This document shows positions 25,274 to 37,594 of a stretch of 64,000 bases of DNA, one piece after another. How positions within the stretch are numbered: position 1 is the first letter of the stretch; each line of letters begins with the position of its first letter. The notes under the pieces are model-generated. The model did not search any database. It was not told where the DNA came from and saw only the letters and a program-made list of their open reading frames with translations. Source of the stretch: Beverwykella pulmonaria (lineage: Eukaryota; Ascomycota; Dothideomycetes; Pleosporales; Melanommataceae); the NCBI GenBank assembly GCA_001599595.1, contig BCHH01000009.1, forward strand, positions 1,540,901 through 1,604,900, in the 5' to 3' direction. The translations under genes were made by a program, and so were the position numbers.

Positions 25274-26569
25274 ATGGTGCCTACATCCTTGCCGAACTTT
25301 GGGAATTTCCCCGGTCGATTCCCGTCACCCACCCCATCAATTGAATCCAATGTTTTCGAACCCTCACAAGAGTTTTCCCCGGCACCTCGCACTCCTGCAG
25401 CCCAAGCGGGCAGACCATTCCGTTCGAGAAGGACCTCTTCAGTCGACTACACAGCTTCTGCCAATACTCGCCAAAGGCCCATATTTTCCGGATCACAAAG
25501 CGATAGGCGACTTTCCCATGGATCATCTCATCAACATAACAATCAGGCGTCTAGTGTATCTAGTAATACCTCGCCTCATCCTACAGGAACACGGCCTCCG
25601 GTAATCAGACAACCAGCATCTGATCCGCGATATGATCGGCCAAGCAACATATTAGGTCAAAGCTATGGAAGTCCCATACGGAAGGCTCGCCAGAGACGAA
25701 ATAGACTATACACATCGAGAAATGAGCATTTAGAAGCTACACTAGGACAGAGCGAACGGTCTATAGGAAGACCAGCAACACTTGCTCTAAATGCCGCAAG
25801 CCTTCCGAATCTTGCCGGCAACCTATCTCCCACATCCCCAAAGACCGCTCAACAAGTTCACGACGGACTGCGAGCCAGATTGTGTAAAGATGTCACACCA
25901 AACAACAGGTCAGGTTCAGTATATATCGTTCGTCACCCCAATAACGAGAACCTCTTGAAGATCGGTTCGACAATGAACTTCAATCAGCGGAAACAACAAA
26001 TAGAACGAGAGTGTGATCTCATACTAGAAACAGTCTTTGTCTCCCCTGAATTGGTACACTATACTCGAGCAGAACATCTTGCGCATGGAGACTTATGGCA
26101 TCTTTGTCGAGAACATACGTGCGACGTTTGTGGCACTAATCACAGGGAGTGGCATGAAGTTTCCGAGGAATTAGCCATCAAAACTGTCAAGAGATGGACC
26201 AACTTCATACGGCAAGAGCAGCCCTACAACGGCAGAGGCAACCTGAAGAGTATATGGACTTTCTTGATGAAAAAGAGGAATCTAGAAATCCCCACCTCTG
26301 CCACTCTCGATCACGACTTCCGCTGGGACCACTGGACGAATGTTCTCCTTCCTCCGTCGAAAATTGACCACTGTGAGCGAGTGATGGAGGCCGTGAAATT
26401 AGATCAAGTGCGGCTTTATTTGTGGGAATATCCGTGGCAGGTAATAGCCGTTTCTTCTTGGATAATCATTTTTTACTTATGCCGGAACAGTTTTGTCTTC
26501 TGCGTATTTCTTGTTTTATTGGTGTGCGCTTATTTCACCACGCAGCCCAAGACAGGGCGAAGGTCATGA
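25274..26569 (+). CDS. T5orf172/GIY-YIG domain protein with C-terminal membrane segments
   Basis: Single exon, 431 aa. Residues 1-190 are disordered and Ser/Pro/Arg-rich. Residues about 210-310 form a domain of the T5orf172/DUF1766 type (GIY-YIG superfamily): SGSVYIVRHPNNENLLKIGST, then the RKQQIERECD helix, an RAEHLAHGDL helix and a CREHTCDVCGTNHREWHEV knuckle with Cys and His. This fold is seen in phage T5 Orf172, and in fungal proteins including S. pombe Mug113. Unusually, the last 50 residues are strongly hydrophobic (VIAVSSWIIIFYLCRNSFVFCVFLVLLVCAYF), consistent with one or two membrane helices. Whether it is an active nuclease is not known; the classical catalytic Arg/Glu pattern is only partly visible. 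Confidence 0.82.
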   Translation: MVPTSLPNFGNFPGRFPSPTPSIESNVFEPSQEFSPAPRTPAAQAGRPFRSRRTSSVDYTASANTRQRPIFSGSQSDRRLSHGSSHQHNNQASSVSSNTSPHPTGTRPPVIRQPASDPRYDRPSNILGQSYGSPIRKARQRRNRLYTSRNEHLEATLGQSERSIGRPATLALNAASLPNLAGNLSPTSPKTAQQVHDGLRARLCKDVTPNNRSGSVYIVRHPNNENLLKIGSTMNFNQRKQQIERECDLILETVFVSPELVHYTRAEHLAHGDLWHLCREHTCDVCGTNHREWHEVSEELAIKTVKRWTNFIRQEQPYNGRGNLKSIWTFLMKKRNLEIPTSATLDHDFRWDHWTNVLLPPSKIDHCERVMEAVKLDQVRLYLWEYPWQVIAVSSWIIIFYLCRNSFVFCVFLVLLVCAYFTTQPKTGRRS

Positions 26570-26745
26570 GCAGACAAATCATTTCCTTCAGGTCCACACC
26601 CTACTGTCATAGATTTTGGTTTTGTACAAGATTTCCATGTCATACACTTTGTAAGACAATAAAACTCTATTATATCCAATTCTTCAATGCTTTGAGTAAC
26701 TCCACCGACTTATCGTTTATAACTCGTCCTCCTCACTCTTATACC

Positions 26746-28633
26746 TTAAATCTTCTCCCCTTCCAAGATCGGCCTCGCCTCTTCACTCTTCCACCAACTT
26801 AAGCCCTCCTTCCCGGGATACGCGAACCTCTCCATGCTCTCCGGCTTCATCTCAACACTATATCCTGGCTCCTTAGGCGTGACGTAATACCCATCCTTGA
26901 TCTCACTCGGATGGAAAAAGTGTTCATGCAAATGATCCACATATTCCAACACACTTTTCTTGCCAGAAACAACAACGTAGTCGATAGTGGAGAGATGCTG
27001 CGTGTACTCTGGAAGTCCGACGCCGCCGCTGTGAGGGACTATGGGGATTCCGAATTTTGCGGCCATGAGCAGGACGGCAATGACTTCGTTGACGCCGCCC
27101 AGGCGGCATGCGTCGATTTGGCACACGTCGATGGCGCCAGAAGCGAGGAATTGCTTGAACATGACACGGTTTTGGCACATTTCACCTGTGGCGACGCCGA
27201 TATTGTATGGTTTGAGGGCTTCGCGGATAGCTTTGTGGCCGAGGACTATAACAGTACATTAGCATTTAATCCATTGCGAACGGCCGATGGGAAAAAAAAA
27301 TGAGGGGAGGGAACCCTACCATCATCAGGGCTCGTCGGCTCCTCAATGAACCATGGCTTGAACTCCTTCAACTCCTTCATATACTCAATCGCCTCGGGTA
27401 CGCTCCACACCTGATTCGCATCCACCATCAATACATTCCCTTTGTCGAACCCAATGATTTCTCTCGCAATACTCAGCCGCTCTTTATCCTGCTCCAAATT
27501 TCCGCCAACCTTTAGCTTGAAGTGCCGGTAACCCTTCGCCAGCGTCTCGCGCAGCAGCCCCCTCATCTTATCCTGCCCATAACCAAGCCACCCCGCAGAT
27601 GTCGTGTACGCTGGCACAGCACGACTATCCAGGGCTTCCTGGAATCTCTCTTTCTTCCCCGCCTCCGCCTTCGTCAGGATCTCCAGCGCCTCCTCGGGTG
27701 TCAGCGCGTCGGTTATGTACCTGAAATCGATGAGATCCACAATCTCCTTCGGGCTCATGTCCGCGACGATGCGCCACACGGGTTTTTTTAGTGTCTTGGC
27801 CCAGAGATCCCAGATTGCGTTGACAACAGCGCCGAGCGCGAGGTGGATGACGCCTTTTTCAGGCCCGATCCAGCGCAGTTGGCTGTCGTTGACGAGGTAC
27901 CGCCATGTTTTGCCCCAATTGGAGACGAGAGATTCAAGCGTATGGCCGGAAATGCGGGACGCGAGGTGTGAGATGGCGAGGCAGACGATTTCGTTGCCGC
28001 GCCCGATTGTAAAGGTCTGTGGGGGGGATTAGTTACGCCGGGTGGGATTAAGAAGGGGCTTGTGAGTGGAAAGACACGGGAAACGATGGTCAGGTATTGA
28101 TGAGGTGAGTTGAAGGGTCGTAAGAAACGGGGATTGAGGAAATAAATTTTGACAGCATCGAATAGCGTCTTTGGTGACAACGAAATAATGGGCAAATGAA
28201 GAAGGGGCTTAGTGCAGCTAAGCAGGCGTAAAATCCTTTCAGGTCAGAATAACGCGCAACGAAAGAGGCTTCTAGAGTTGGAAGAGGGCCATTTGAAACC
28301 GCGGATTACGGGTGAATATTCCCTTCAAATTTCCAAAGAAGAATTGGCGCATGCTATTGACAATGGACAAACGGAAATTCATACTGAAGAGAGCATCAAA
28401 ACGTAATTCGAGATGGATTTCACTTACCATTCCATGGCCCTCGTGCTCGGAGTCTGTGTACAGAACGCAGTATGCTGAAGAGTAGTCGCCAGCAGCGTTC
28501 ATCGCATCCGAGCCCGTCTTATCCAAGGACGTCTACAGTAGTTGTTTAGTGCGAAAGCATCATCTGAAGAGGGGGCTGCTGCGCGTACCGGGAACCGCAC
28601 ATCCCTCGTTTCAAACCTCGTAATCGTGACCAT
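26746..28633 (-). CDS. L-fuconate dehydratase-like enzyme (enolase superfamily, ENOSF1 type)
   Basis: Mandelate-racemase/muconate-lactonising enzyme family member, closest in motif layout to L-fuconate dehydratase and human ENOSF1, which dehydrates L-fuconate to its 2-keto-3-deoxy acid. Exons complement(26746..27245, 27320..28016, 28428..28532, 28589..28633) give 448 aa with phase kept. N-terminal capping domain: DKTGSDAMNAAGDYSSAYCVLYTD and FTIGRGNEIV. Barrel: base motif FKLKVGG (KxK), metal ligands in VDANQVW (Asp), FIEEPTSPDD (Glu) and ATGEMCQNR (Glu), and the catalytic His in PHSGGVG. All are intact. The second intron is 411 bp, far longer than its neighbours. Substrate is inferred from family only; other acid-sugar dehydratases are possible. 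Confidence 0.9.
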
Positions 28634-29418
28634 GTTGAAAGATATCGAAGAGTAGCGTCAGCGGGTATATAGGACTAAGAATAGGGACCAAGAATAACTC
28701 TGGAAGAAGAAAGACGGAGGATTTGTGTGACCTAAAGCAAAACCCCCCAGATGATCAGCTGAATATATAGTCGAAAAGATGGAGAAGTAGTGGCGCCAAT
28801 CACTTCTGATTCGTGGATAAACACCCCTCACCAAACTCGACCGTGGATGGTCGGTAGAAGAAAGGCCCGACTGCGGAGACTAGATCTTCATGTGGTGCGC
28901 TGCACGTCAACCTCCCCCGAGGCTCTGCATTGTTCCGTGGCTTGGATGTGAAGGATCAAGGGTGCCACGAAGCTTGTTTTTATCGCTGCCGAATGCGATC
29001 AGGAGAGTGGATGTGAAGTTCATGGCTTGACATTTGGTTAGTTGTTTCTTCCCCGCATCAATTTGTGAATTTAGAGCGAATATCATCCGTGTAGACGCTT
29101 GTAGGACATTAATGCATTATCGAAGCAGGAACAAGGATTTGAGTTGGCTTAAAAAGTGGATGATCTGTTCTACAAGTGAGCATTCAACGCGTTTAGCTTC
29201 TGAGTCTGTGTTGAACACATCTCTCATTCTCGTCTTTTTTTCTTCATATTCTTCTGCAACTAGACTGGTAGACCTATCAGCGTATAGAATTAGCCCTTGA
29301 ATCGGCCTACAAAATCTGGGCGAATCAGAGCTTGCTGACAAGTTACGTTTATGCAGACAAGGCATCAACAGCACCTCAGCATTGTTAACATTTACTCAAG
29401 TACTCGCCAGTTTTGATC
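28634..29418. other. Divergent intergenic region
   Basis: Promoters of the dehydratase (minus) and the HET-domain gene (plus). No gene supported; the frames at 29034-29374 lack any domain and overlap on both strands. Confidence 0.5.
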
Positions 29419-31499
29419 ATGTCGACTGCAACCAATCCATTTACGCGTGTTGATCCGAGCGAAAACATCATTCGATTAGTGGAAATCTTGCCGGGTCCAT
29501 CAGACGGTCCTGTCTCTCTGAATCTCTTGACGGCAAATCTCGATGACCATCCTCAATATGCAGCTCTGTCATACGTCTGGAATCCGACGGACGGAACTAC
29601 AGATAAGCTTGCTCCGGTGAATCCGGCCTACATCAAGAATTTTGGTGACTTTCCTGTGCCGATTGGGAAGGTGAGAGACCTTAAAATATACATTGCGTCT
29701 ATATTTACACTTCTGCCGCAAAATCCTACTCCTGTATTGACTTTCACACCCATGTTCAGGATAAGAGCAATATCTAAATCTCTTATCACGAGTACTGCTC
29801 TGACTTTGTGCTCCCATTTCAGAATCTCGATGCTGCTATTCGACAACTTCGACATTCCGACCGGAGCACAGTAATGTGGATCGACGCGCTTTGCATCAAC
29901 CAAGCCGACACAAACGAGAGGAACCACCAAGTCGGGCTCATGGGCAAAATATACTCCTCGGCGCTCTCAGTAATAATCTGGTTAGGCCCGACCCACAATG
30001 ACAGTGCCTTTGTAATGTCACGCATAGCCAATGGCTTCCACTCGGAACGGGATATCCCATTATTTCTCGTTGGCATGGAATACGTACTCCTTCGGGACTG
30101 GTTTCGGCGTGTGTGGGTAGCGCAGGAGCTTGCACTAGCAAGCACTGACCCGGTGATATTCTGTGGAAGTCGGTCTGTATCGTGGCTGAAGTTTTGTCTA
30201 ACAGTGCGTCTTGTGCGGTCCAGGATTCGCAACGAGGAAGAAAACTTTTGTTTTCGTGAGATTCCTAAGTTTGCCGCTCTAAACACCCGAAATGTTTTCG
30301 ACAGGCGTCTTTGGCTTGAGTACGCGAGCTCGAATAACATACCAGCCTATGACGACTCTCCAGTGGATCAATATTGTATCCACAGCGTGGCCTCACGCGC
30401 TGAACTCGTCGAGAAACTTGCTGAGATTCGAATGGCGAGCTCCTTTGCCGGGTTTCCAGAGCAATTCCATCGCACGGTTTACCTGTCCGCTACGGATCCT
30501 CGAGATAAAGTTTTTGGTGTACTTGGCATTTCGAGATTTAAAAGAGCCAGTTTGGTTGCTGACTACTCGAAATCGGTCGAGCGAGTGTTTTCTGAAGCCA
30601 TGGTAGCCATAATACAGGAAGACTTCTCTTCTGGATACCCCCGGCTGACGTTGGGTTCTGGGACTGGTCGCAACTTTCTCACAGACCGATGTGAGTCCAG
30701 CCTGCCGTCCTGGGTACCCGATCTAAGGTTTCAGGGAGCAAACTCTATGCTCTCGATGTCTCTTCGCGGACTGGTTCCTAGAAACGAGGAGATTGGTCGT
30801 GTTTTGGCGAAGACGAAGGGTACCGCGCCAATGGTACGCTTCGCAGACGATTTTTCGACTATGCACACCATGGGCGTACAGCTTGGGGCCGTCAGTAAGT
30901 GGTTTCGTCACCAGGGTCAAGCGCCTAATGTAACTCAATTATTGTCCTATAATTGGGTAGAAGCAAGGGGTTTCGTCAAGTGGAATGGCATTTCGAAGGA
31001 TGCGTTTTTGTCCGGAATCGTAGGATCAGAGAACCCCTACGTGTTCGAGTGGAAGAGAATGAAAACAATATTCTCGAGTGTACTTGATGGATGGGATAAC
31101 ATAGACGACATGAAAGACAATCTTCGGTTCGAGTACATGGCCAGGGGTATAACTACGACGGAATTGCAAATCAACGAGGACGTGGAGAATTTTACGAGAG
31201 CAATGGAATACTCATACTTCGGAAAGTACCCCTTCATGACGGACACTGGCCTCTTTGGTCTTGCCTCCAGCGCCGGTTATAACGCATGCATATTAGTCGG
31301 CTTGTTTGGCATAAACTGTCCTTTTATCCTCCAAGGCAACACCGAACAGGGAGACGAGAAGCGTTCCTACAGGATGGTGGGCATCGCGCACGTAGCGAAC
31401 TATGGCTGGGGTCATGATGTTATCGAAAACGCACCTCCGGGTACCGACTGGAGGGAACTTTTGGCGGACAATGGGTTTGAGGAATTCACTATTGTATAA
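29419..31499 (+). CDS. HET-domain protein
   Basis: Fungal HET-domain protein, a class tied to heterokaryon incompatibility and other self/non-self responses that end in cell death. Exons 29419-29670 and 29823-31499 give 642 aa; the 152-bp intron is phase 0 after PVPIGK. HET motifs are present in order: YAALSYVWNPTD near residue 48, then after the intron MWIDALCINQADTNERNHQVGLMGKIYSSA with VIIWLG near residue 130, and RVWVAQELALAS. The C-terminal 350 residues (from about DPRDKVFGVLGISRF) follow the usual single-domain HET proteins, with no WD40, ankyrin or NACHT partner seen. Start chosen at MSTATNPF. It sits 536 bp upstream of an ABCC transporter on the same strand. Confidence 0.92.
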
Positions 31500-32035
31500 T
31501 ACTGATGCGCAAAGTAAGGGAAAGTGCGGTGAACATAGGTAATCCATAGGTCAGAAAGAATGGGAATGAGACTGGAGCTGGGCAGGCTCATAAGAAATTA
31601 TAAGACTGGTGGAAACCAACGAACGAACGAATATTGAAGCCGTTTAGACATGAAATGCATTGGGAATAAATATAATACAAGGGATGAAGTTAGAGCTAAG
31701 CAAAGGAACACCGCGGAGACGGGAAAGGTACTTGCAAATCTTCAATTCACAATCCCGGCTGTTTCGGACATTAGAAAAGGGCAGGAGGCGTTCGCGCTAA
31801 GTCAAATTAGCCCTAGCGCTTTTCGTTCCTTTGTTGAACCTTTACCGGCGTTCTCTCACCGACTCTCGCCACTCACGCTCTTCTCATCCTTCAATCGCTG
31901 GTGCCTAGCGGTCTGAAAAAACTTCATTTGGCTCACATGATATCGAGCGTTCAGTCAAAAGGCAAGCGGCTGGGGATTTGTGACGGCAGTTGTTCGACAA
32001 CAAGGTAACAAGCATTATTGTGGGGCTACGCGAAA
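31500..32035. other. Intergenic; promoter of ABC transporter
   Basis: HET gene 3' flank and ABC transporter promoter. No gene seen. Confidence 0.5.
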
Positions 32036-35000
32036 ATGGCGTCCTCTCAAAACCCAATGTTTCTGGACCGATGGGATCTGGTGCATGATACGCCACCTCT
32101 ATCAAGATGTAGTCCAATATGGGTATGCAACACCATCATCCCACTCAACAAGAAATACTGCTGATGAACGGGGCAGAACACAAGAACAGCTCGATTCTCT
32201 CCATGCTTCCTCCCAGTCATCACAGCACTACCAGCTATCCTTGGAGCATTGATACTACTGACATACTCGTTCCGTTTGTTCGATGCTTATTGGCCAAAAT
32301 GGACGAAGCCTTTCATCCAGGAACGCAAAGAGACCCCGCACGATCTTGCATCAGAGTCTGTCAAACGCCCAATATCTCCAACATATGGCCTGCTTGCTAT
32401 ATCTATGATCGGGCTAGCGTTACAGGTTGTCACTATTTTCTTTCCATTTCGGGATCTCATGGCTATATATCCTTCAATTGCTTGGGTACGTCATCTGTAC
32501 CGTTCGTGTCTTCGCACGCGCTAAGGGATCCCTAGGGAATTACAGTTGCTATAGTAGTAGTTGAACGCCCAAGAACAGCGCCGATCTCGTTACTGATACC
32601 ATTTGTTGGACTCTTGGTGGCACAACTAGTTGTTCTATCTCACACCCGAGACTCTCTGACAGCCAAAGACCTTCCCTTGATTCTAGCGCCAGTGGCTGCC
32701 CTTACCGGAATTTTTGTCATTCTCAATATGCCACTTCGAGACCCAGCTTTGCCATCTGAAGATATCAGTGTGCCGTTCACTACGTCTACTGGGAAGCTGC
32801 GTACCCCAGAAGACAATTTGACGCCTTTTCAGTTTATGACTGTCTCTTGGATGGCACCATTGATTAGCAAAGGAGTGACGAAAGAGATTGATGACGAACA
32901 TGTGTGGGATCTCGGCTACGAATTCAAGCATACGAGACTGCACAATGCATTTCGAAAGCTTCAGGGCACAGTGACCAGCAGATTACTCCAAGCCAATGGG
33001 ATTGATTTGATACGCACGACAGGCCTGCAACTCGTTGAAATGGCTGCGAGTACGCTATTAAAACTGCCCCTACCACGTTTTGGCACCGAGCTAATTTGCT
33101 GCAGCTCTTGTGACCCCAGTCATGCTACAGCGGGTTCTTGCTTCAATGGAGGACCCGGATTCGCCCCGAAGCGCTACAATAACATACGCCTGTATTTCGG
33201 TCATTTTCCGTCTTACTTCAGCTCAGTGTGCCATCTTCAACCTTTGGTACCAAAGGAGGGCGTATGAACGATCAAGAGGCGAACTGATCACAATGCTCTA
33301 CGAGAAGACACTGAATCGGAAGATCCTTGGTGCTAAGCAGGAATTGGCCCCGACCGAACTTTCCAATGGGCATACGAACGGTGAAATGAATGGAGAAGTG
33401 GATGAACTAACCAACGGGGAAGCGAATGGAGAAACTGATGGGTTGCTAGAGATAAGCAAAGAAACACAGAGTTATCTCCAGACACTTTCTCGGAAAGTGT
33501 GGGGATCCATCACTTCCCTCTTTTCCAAAAAGTCAAAACCAGACGCCAAAGAGAAAGGTGCAGCTTCGATGGGCAAAATATTGAACCTCATGCGAAACGA
33601 TGTTTACGAGGTGGCGCAGAGGTTTTGGGACTTCCCAGATATGGTCACAAAACCACTCGGAGCTATACTAGCTACACTCCTCATTTGGAAGATGCTTGGC
33701 TGGGCATGTCTGTTAGGCGTGCTCGCACTAATTGCCACGCAATCATGCAACGTCATAATAGCGCGTTACCAGATCTACTTTGAAAAGAAGCGGCGGGTCG
33801 CAACCGACGAGAAACTACAAAAAACCACTCAATTCATCGAATCAATCCGTCACCTTCGCTGGTATGGCTGGCAAGATGCATGGCTCAAAGGAATTCTCGA
33901 GTCGAGGCAGGCAGAGATGCATTTGCGAGTCATTCAAATTATCTTCACCACCACAATCGCCTTCATCTTCCGGTTTGGCGGTGGCATTTTCCCAGCCGTA
34001 GCCTTCTGGGCCTTTACTACGCTAGGTGGGAAGCCGCTGCGCGTTGATCTTATTTTCCCGGCCATGGATTTGTTTACCTTGCTAGAATCGTATCTTCGGG
34101 CCTTGCCTAACCTTGTTACCGTAATGCTGAATGCATATGTCGCGATGGGTCGAATCGAAGAGTTCATGAACGAGCCGGACAAGGAGCAAAATGACGTTGT
34201 GCCGGAAGGGTCAGCTGAGCTGCAACTAGAGAGCGCCTCGTTTGCCTGGTCTGGTGTTGAGACAAATGTGCTCGAGGACATTACTTTATCCTTCCCTAAT
34301 GGCTTGACGGTCATTTACGGAGAAGTGGCTGCCGGTAAAACGGCTCTGTTGCTAGCCCTTCTAGGTGAAATGGACAAGACGGCAGGAGAGTGTATTCGAC
34401 CTAAGCAAATAGTCGGATACTGTTCCCAAACTCCATGGCTTCAAAGTATGAGCATTCGCGACAACATTTTGTTCTCATATCCATACGAAGAGGCGCGATA
34501 TAAACAAGTTCTCGAAGCATGCGCTTTACTTCCCGATATGGCAGAACTCAAGCACGGAGATCTGTCCAACATTGGCGAGAATGGAATTGGTTTATCAGGC
34601 GGTCAAAAAGCCCGAGTGGCTTTGGCAAGAGCTGTCTACAGTAAAGCCAAGGTTCTCTTCCTCGACGATCCACTCTCGGCGCTCGATCATCAGACTGCTG
34701 AATTCATTGCCAAGAGACTTCTGGCGGGGCCACTGCTGAAGGATAGAACTACGATTCTTGTCACTCATCGCACTGAACTCTGCCATGGTCTTACCAAACA
34801 GTGGGTCGAAATTGTGAATGGAAAAGCCAGGATGCACGAACCCACAGAAGAGGAAAGCAACGGCCTCAAAAGAACAAACACACATGAGTCGGTCGACGAA
34901 GAAGCCAAAAAGAAACGCGAAGAAGAACAAGCCGCCGCCATCCCTGACAAGTTCATTGAAGATGAGAACCGTGAAAAAGGAGGGGTTAAGTGGCGAGTTT

Positions 35001-36765
35001 ACTGGCGATACATCCGAGCCGGCACCCTACGCTGGTGGGCTATCTCTATTTTTGTCATGGCTTTTTTCCGCCTATTGGATGTTGCCCAGACTTGGTTTAT
35101 CAAGGCATGGGGCGAAGGCTATGATTCAGATAGGCCCAAAGGCCTGTTCGACTGGCTTCCACCTCCGACTGAAGATGTGATGCCGTGGCTCACTACCTTC
35201 TTTGTATTCGTCGCGGGCACAGCCGTTCTATTCTGGTGGACCAACCTCATCATGTATGGGGTTGGATACCATGCTGCGAAAACCATTTTCGAAGAAGCTG
35301 TGGGTAAGGTTGCCCATGCCACATTCCGCTACTACGATGTTACTCCCGTTGGAAGATTAATGAATCGACTCACATCCGACATGAACACGATTGACGGACA
35401 TTTGAGCACCATATTTACCATAATCGCCTGGCAAGCCATCGGGTGGTTGTCTAGCGTAATTGTTATCTTATCCTCAACACCTACGTTCCTGGCCTTCGGA
35501 CTCGTACTCAGCTGTGGCTTTGTTTACTTCTTCCTCAAGTTTCTGCCAACATCACAGAGCCTTAGACGTCTCGAGGTGAGTTCCCTAACGCTACCCAACT
35601 TTCCGTGTACATTACGAGCTATCTACTAACGTACTGTTTCTAGATGGTGTCTTTGACGCCTCTGATGTCTAATTTTGGGGCCCTAGTCGAAGGTCTCGCA
35701 ACCGTCCGTGCCTTCTACGCACAAACCCGCTTCCAAGCTCACGTCATTGAGGTTGTCGATGGGTTTCAAAAGATGGACCACTTCTATTGGTCTTTACAGG
35801 CCTGGCTTTCGTTCCGCTTCACCGTCATGGCGGCGAGCTCCACGCTCGTCATGACGCTCATCGCGGTCTATATGGGCATATCTACCGGACTGACGGCCTT
35901 TGTGCTGATCACTGCGTCCCGCTTCGTGCTGTACACGGAGTACTTGTGCCGTATGTATGGTATGCTGGAGATGGACTTCACGTCGGTGGAGCGTGTGGTT
36001 GAACTTCTCGACCTTGAGACGGAGACACCAGGTGTTGTCGACCCGCCTGCTCACTGGCCTACCTTCTCCGGGGACATTGTCTTCGAAGACGTCACAGTGC
36101 GGTACGCGCCGAACCTCGAGCCCGCTTTGCAGAACATCCATCTACGGATTCCGGCGGGCAGCAACACGGCCGTGATCGGGCGCACGGGGTCGGGGAAATC
36201 CACGCTCGCGCTCTCCCTCTTAGCCACCATCATCCCAGAAGGAGGCAGAATATTGATAGACGGCGTAGACATTGCCACGGTCAACCGGCAAGCGCTCCGC
36301 TCGCGTGTCACCTTCCTCGCGCAGGAGCCCGTTCTCTTCCCCGGCAGCATGCGCAAAAACCTGGATCCCTTGGACGAGTACAGCGACGCGGCCTGTACGT
36401 CGGTGCTCTCCAAGATCGCCGGAAACCACAACTGGACGCTCTCGACGTCGATCGAAGGCGGCGGCAAGGGGCTCTCGCAAGGCCAGCGCCAGCTGGTTGG
36501 CTTGGCCCGGGCTATGTTGAGGAGGAGTCCCGTGCTGATTATGGATGAGGCGACAGCGAGCATTGATTTTGAGACTGCGCAGAGGATCCAGGCCGTGCTC
36601 AGGGAGGAGATGAGCGAGAGTACGGTCATCACGATTGCGCATCGGTTGGAGGCGGTGAGGAATGCCGATTTTTGTGTCGTGTTGGGCAAGGGCAAGCTGG
36701 TCAAGGCGGGGAGGGCGGAGGAGATGTTGAGGGCAGGGACCGAGTTTAGTGCAATGTTGGCTTAG
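32036..36765 (+). CDS. ABCC (MRP-type) multidrug transporter
   Basis: Full ABC transporter of the ABCC family that exports or sequesters conjugates, toxins or secondary metabolites. Exons 32036-32122, 32177-32485, 32536-33049, 33105-35575 and 35644-36765 join in phase to 1500 aa. Layout: N-terminal TMD0 helices, TMD1, NBD1, TMD2, NBD2. NBD1 (around residue 708) has Walker A GEVAAGKT, signature LSGGQKARVALARAV and Walker B VLFLDDPLSALD; the Asp after the Walker B Asp is the degenerate first site usual in ABCC. NBD2 (around residue 1305) has Walker A GRTGSGKST, signature LSQGQRQLVGLARAM and Walker B VLIMDEATASID, the competent site. A Thr/Asn/Gly-Glu-rich insertion (NGHTNGEMNGEVDELTNGEANGE) lies in the first cytoplasmic loop of TMD1. 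Complete; substrate unknown. Confidence 0.93.
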
Positions 36766-37594
36766 AGTGGGTGAGTTGAAGAGAGAATGGAGGAAAGACG
36801 AAGACGGTGATGGTCGAAGAGAGTGTTTGTTACATTGTCAGATATAGATTGGGTGTGTACGCTCTGGCTCTGGCTCTGGCTGGTTATGGCGTTATGGGAA
36901 TTTAAAAACCACATCAGATATAATGGAAAGCGCAGAAGCTTCCTATCAACACGCTGTTACCTCGATTATACCTCTCGCTTTTAGCGCCTGGAGCTAGGGG
37001 TGAGTTGCTCACTGGAATGGCGATTGCTTTACGAAGCTCGCACGCATTTCAGGTCCGTAGCAGCAGCATAAAAGGTAGTGTACAGTATTATATTCCTGGC
37101 AGACCCAATAGGGTAGCCATCTTTTGGCGTATTCTGGTGGATAGTGCTTGTAGGTGTGATCGTAAGACTGCCGAGACGCCCAGCTTGGGCTGATCATTGA
37201 AAGCCATGGACAGCATCCGCAGGCAGCCATCTTGGTATCCGACTTTTCGCCCTTCTCAAGAGTCATATGTCTGCCTGGCTAACGATACGAGAACATGCTC
37301 CTCCCGATGCGGTCACCGAGCTCTGACGAGTGACTCGGTGGATGTGACTGTGACCGTCTCACCCACGTTGCGCTGTGATTGGGCCGGAGCCAGCTAGCTA
37401 CCTGACTTAACCAGTTGACCAACTCCTATCGCCTCTCTTTATCGTTGCTTCTTTAGCCTCCACAGCTGCTCTCTCTCTCCTGCTCGCTCCTCCCTCGCAT
37501 CCTCCAGGGAACATCCACATCTGCGGCGCAGATCTCCCACCTTCATCCGCCCTCCAGTCCCCAGCCCTTGCGGCGTCCCGCCCGCATCATCACC
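36766..37594. other. Intergenic
   Basis: ABC transporter 3' flank, a short ctctgg hexamer repeat at 36861-36881, then the pyrimidine-rich leader of the R3H-associated gene (37425-37590). No gene seen. Confidence 0.5.
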
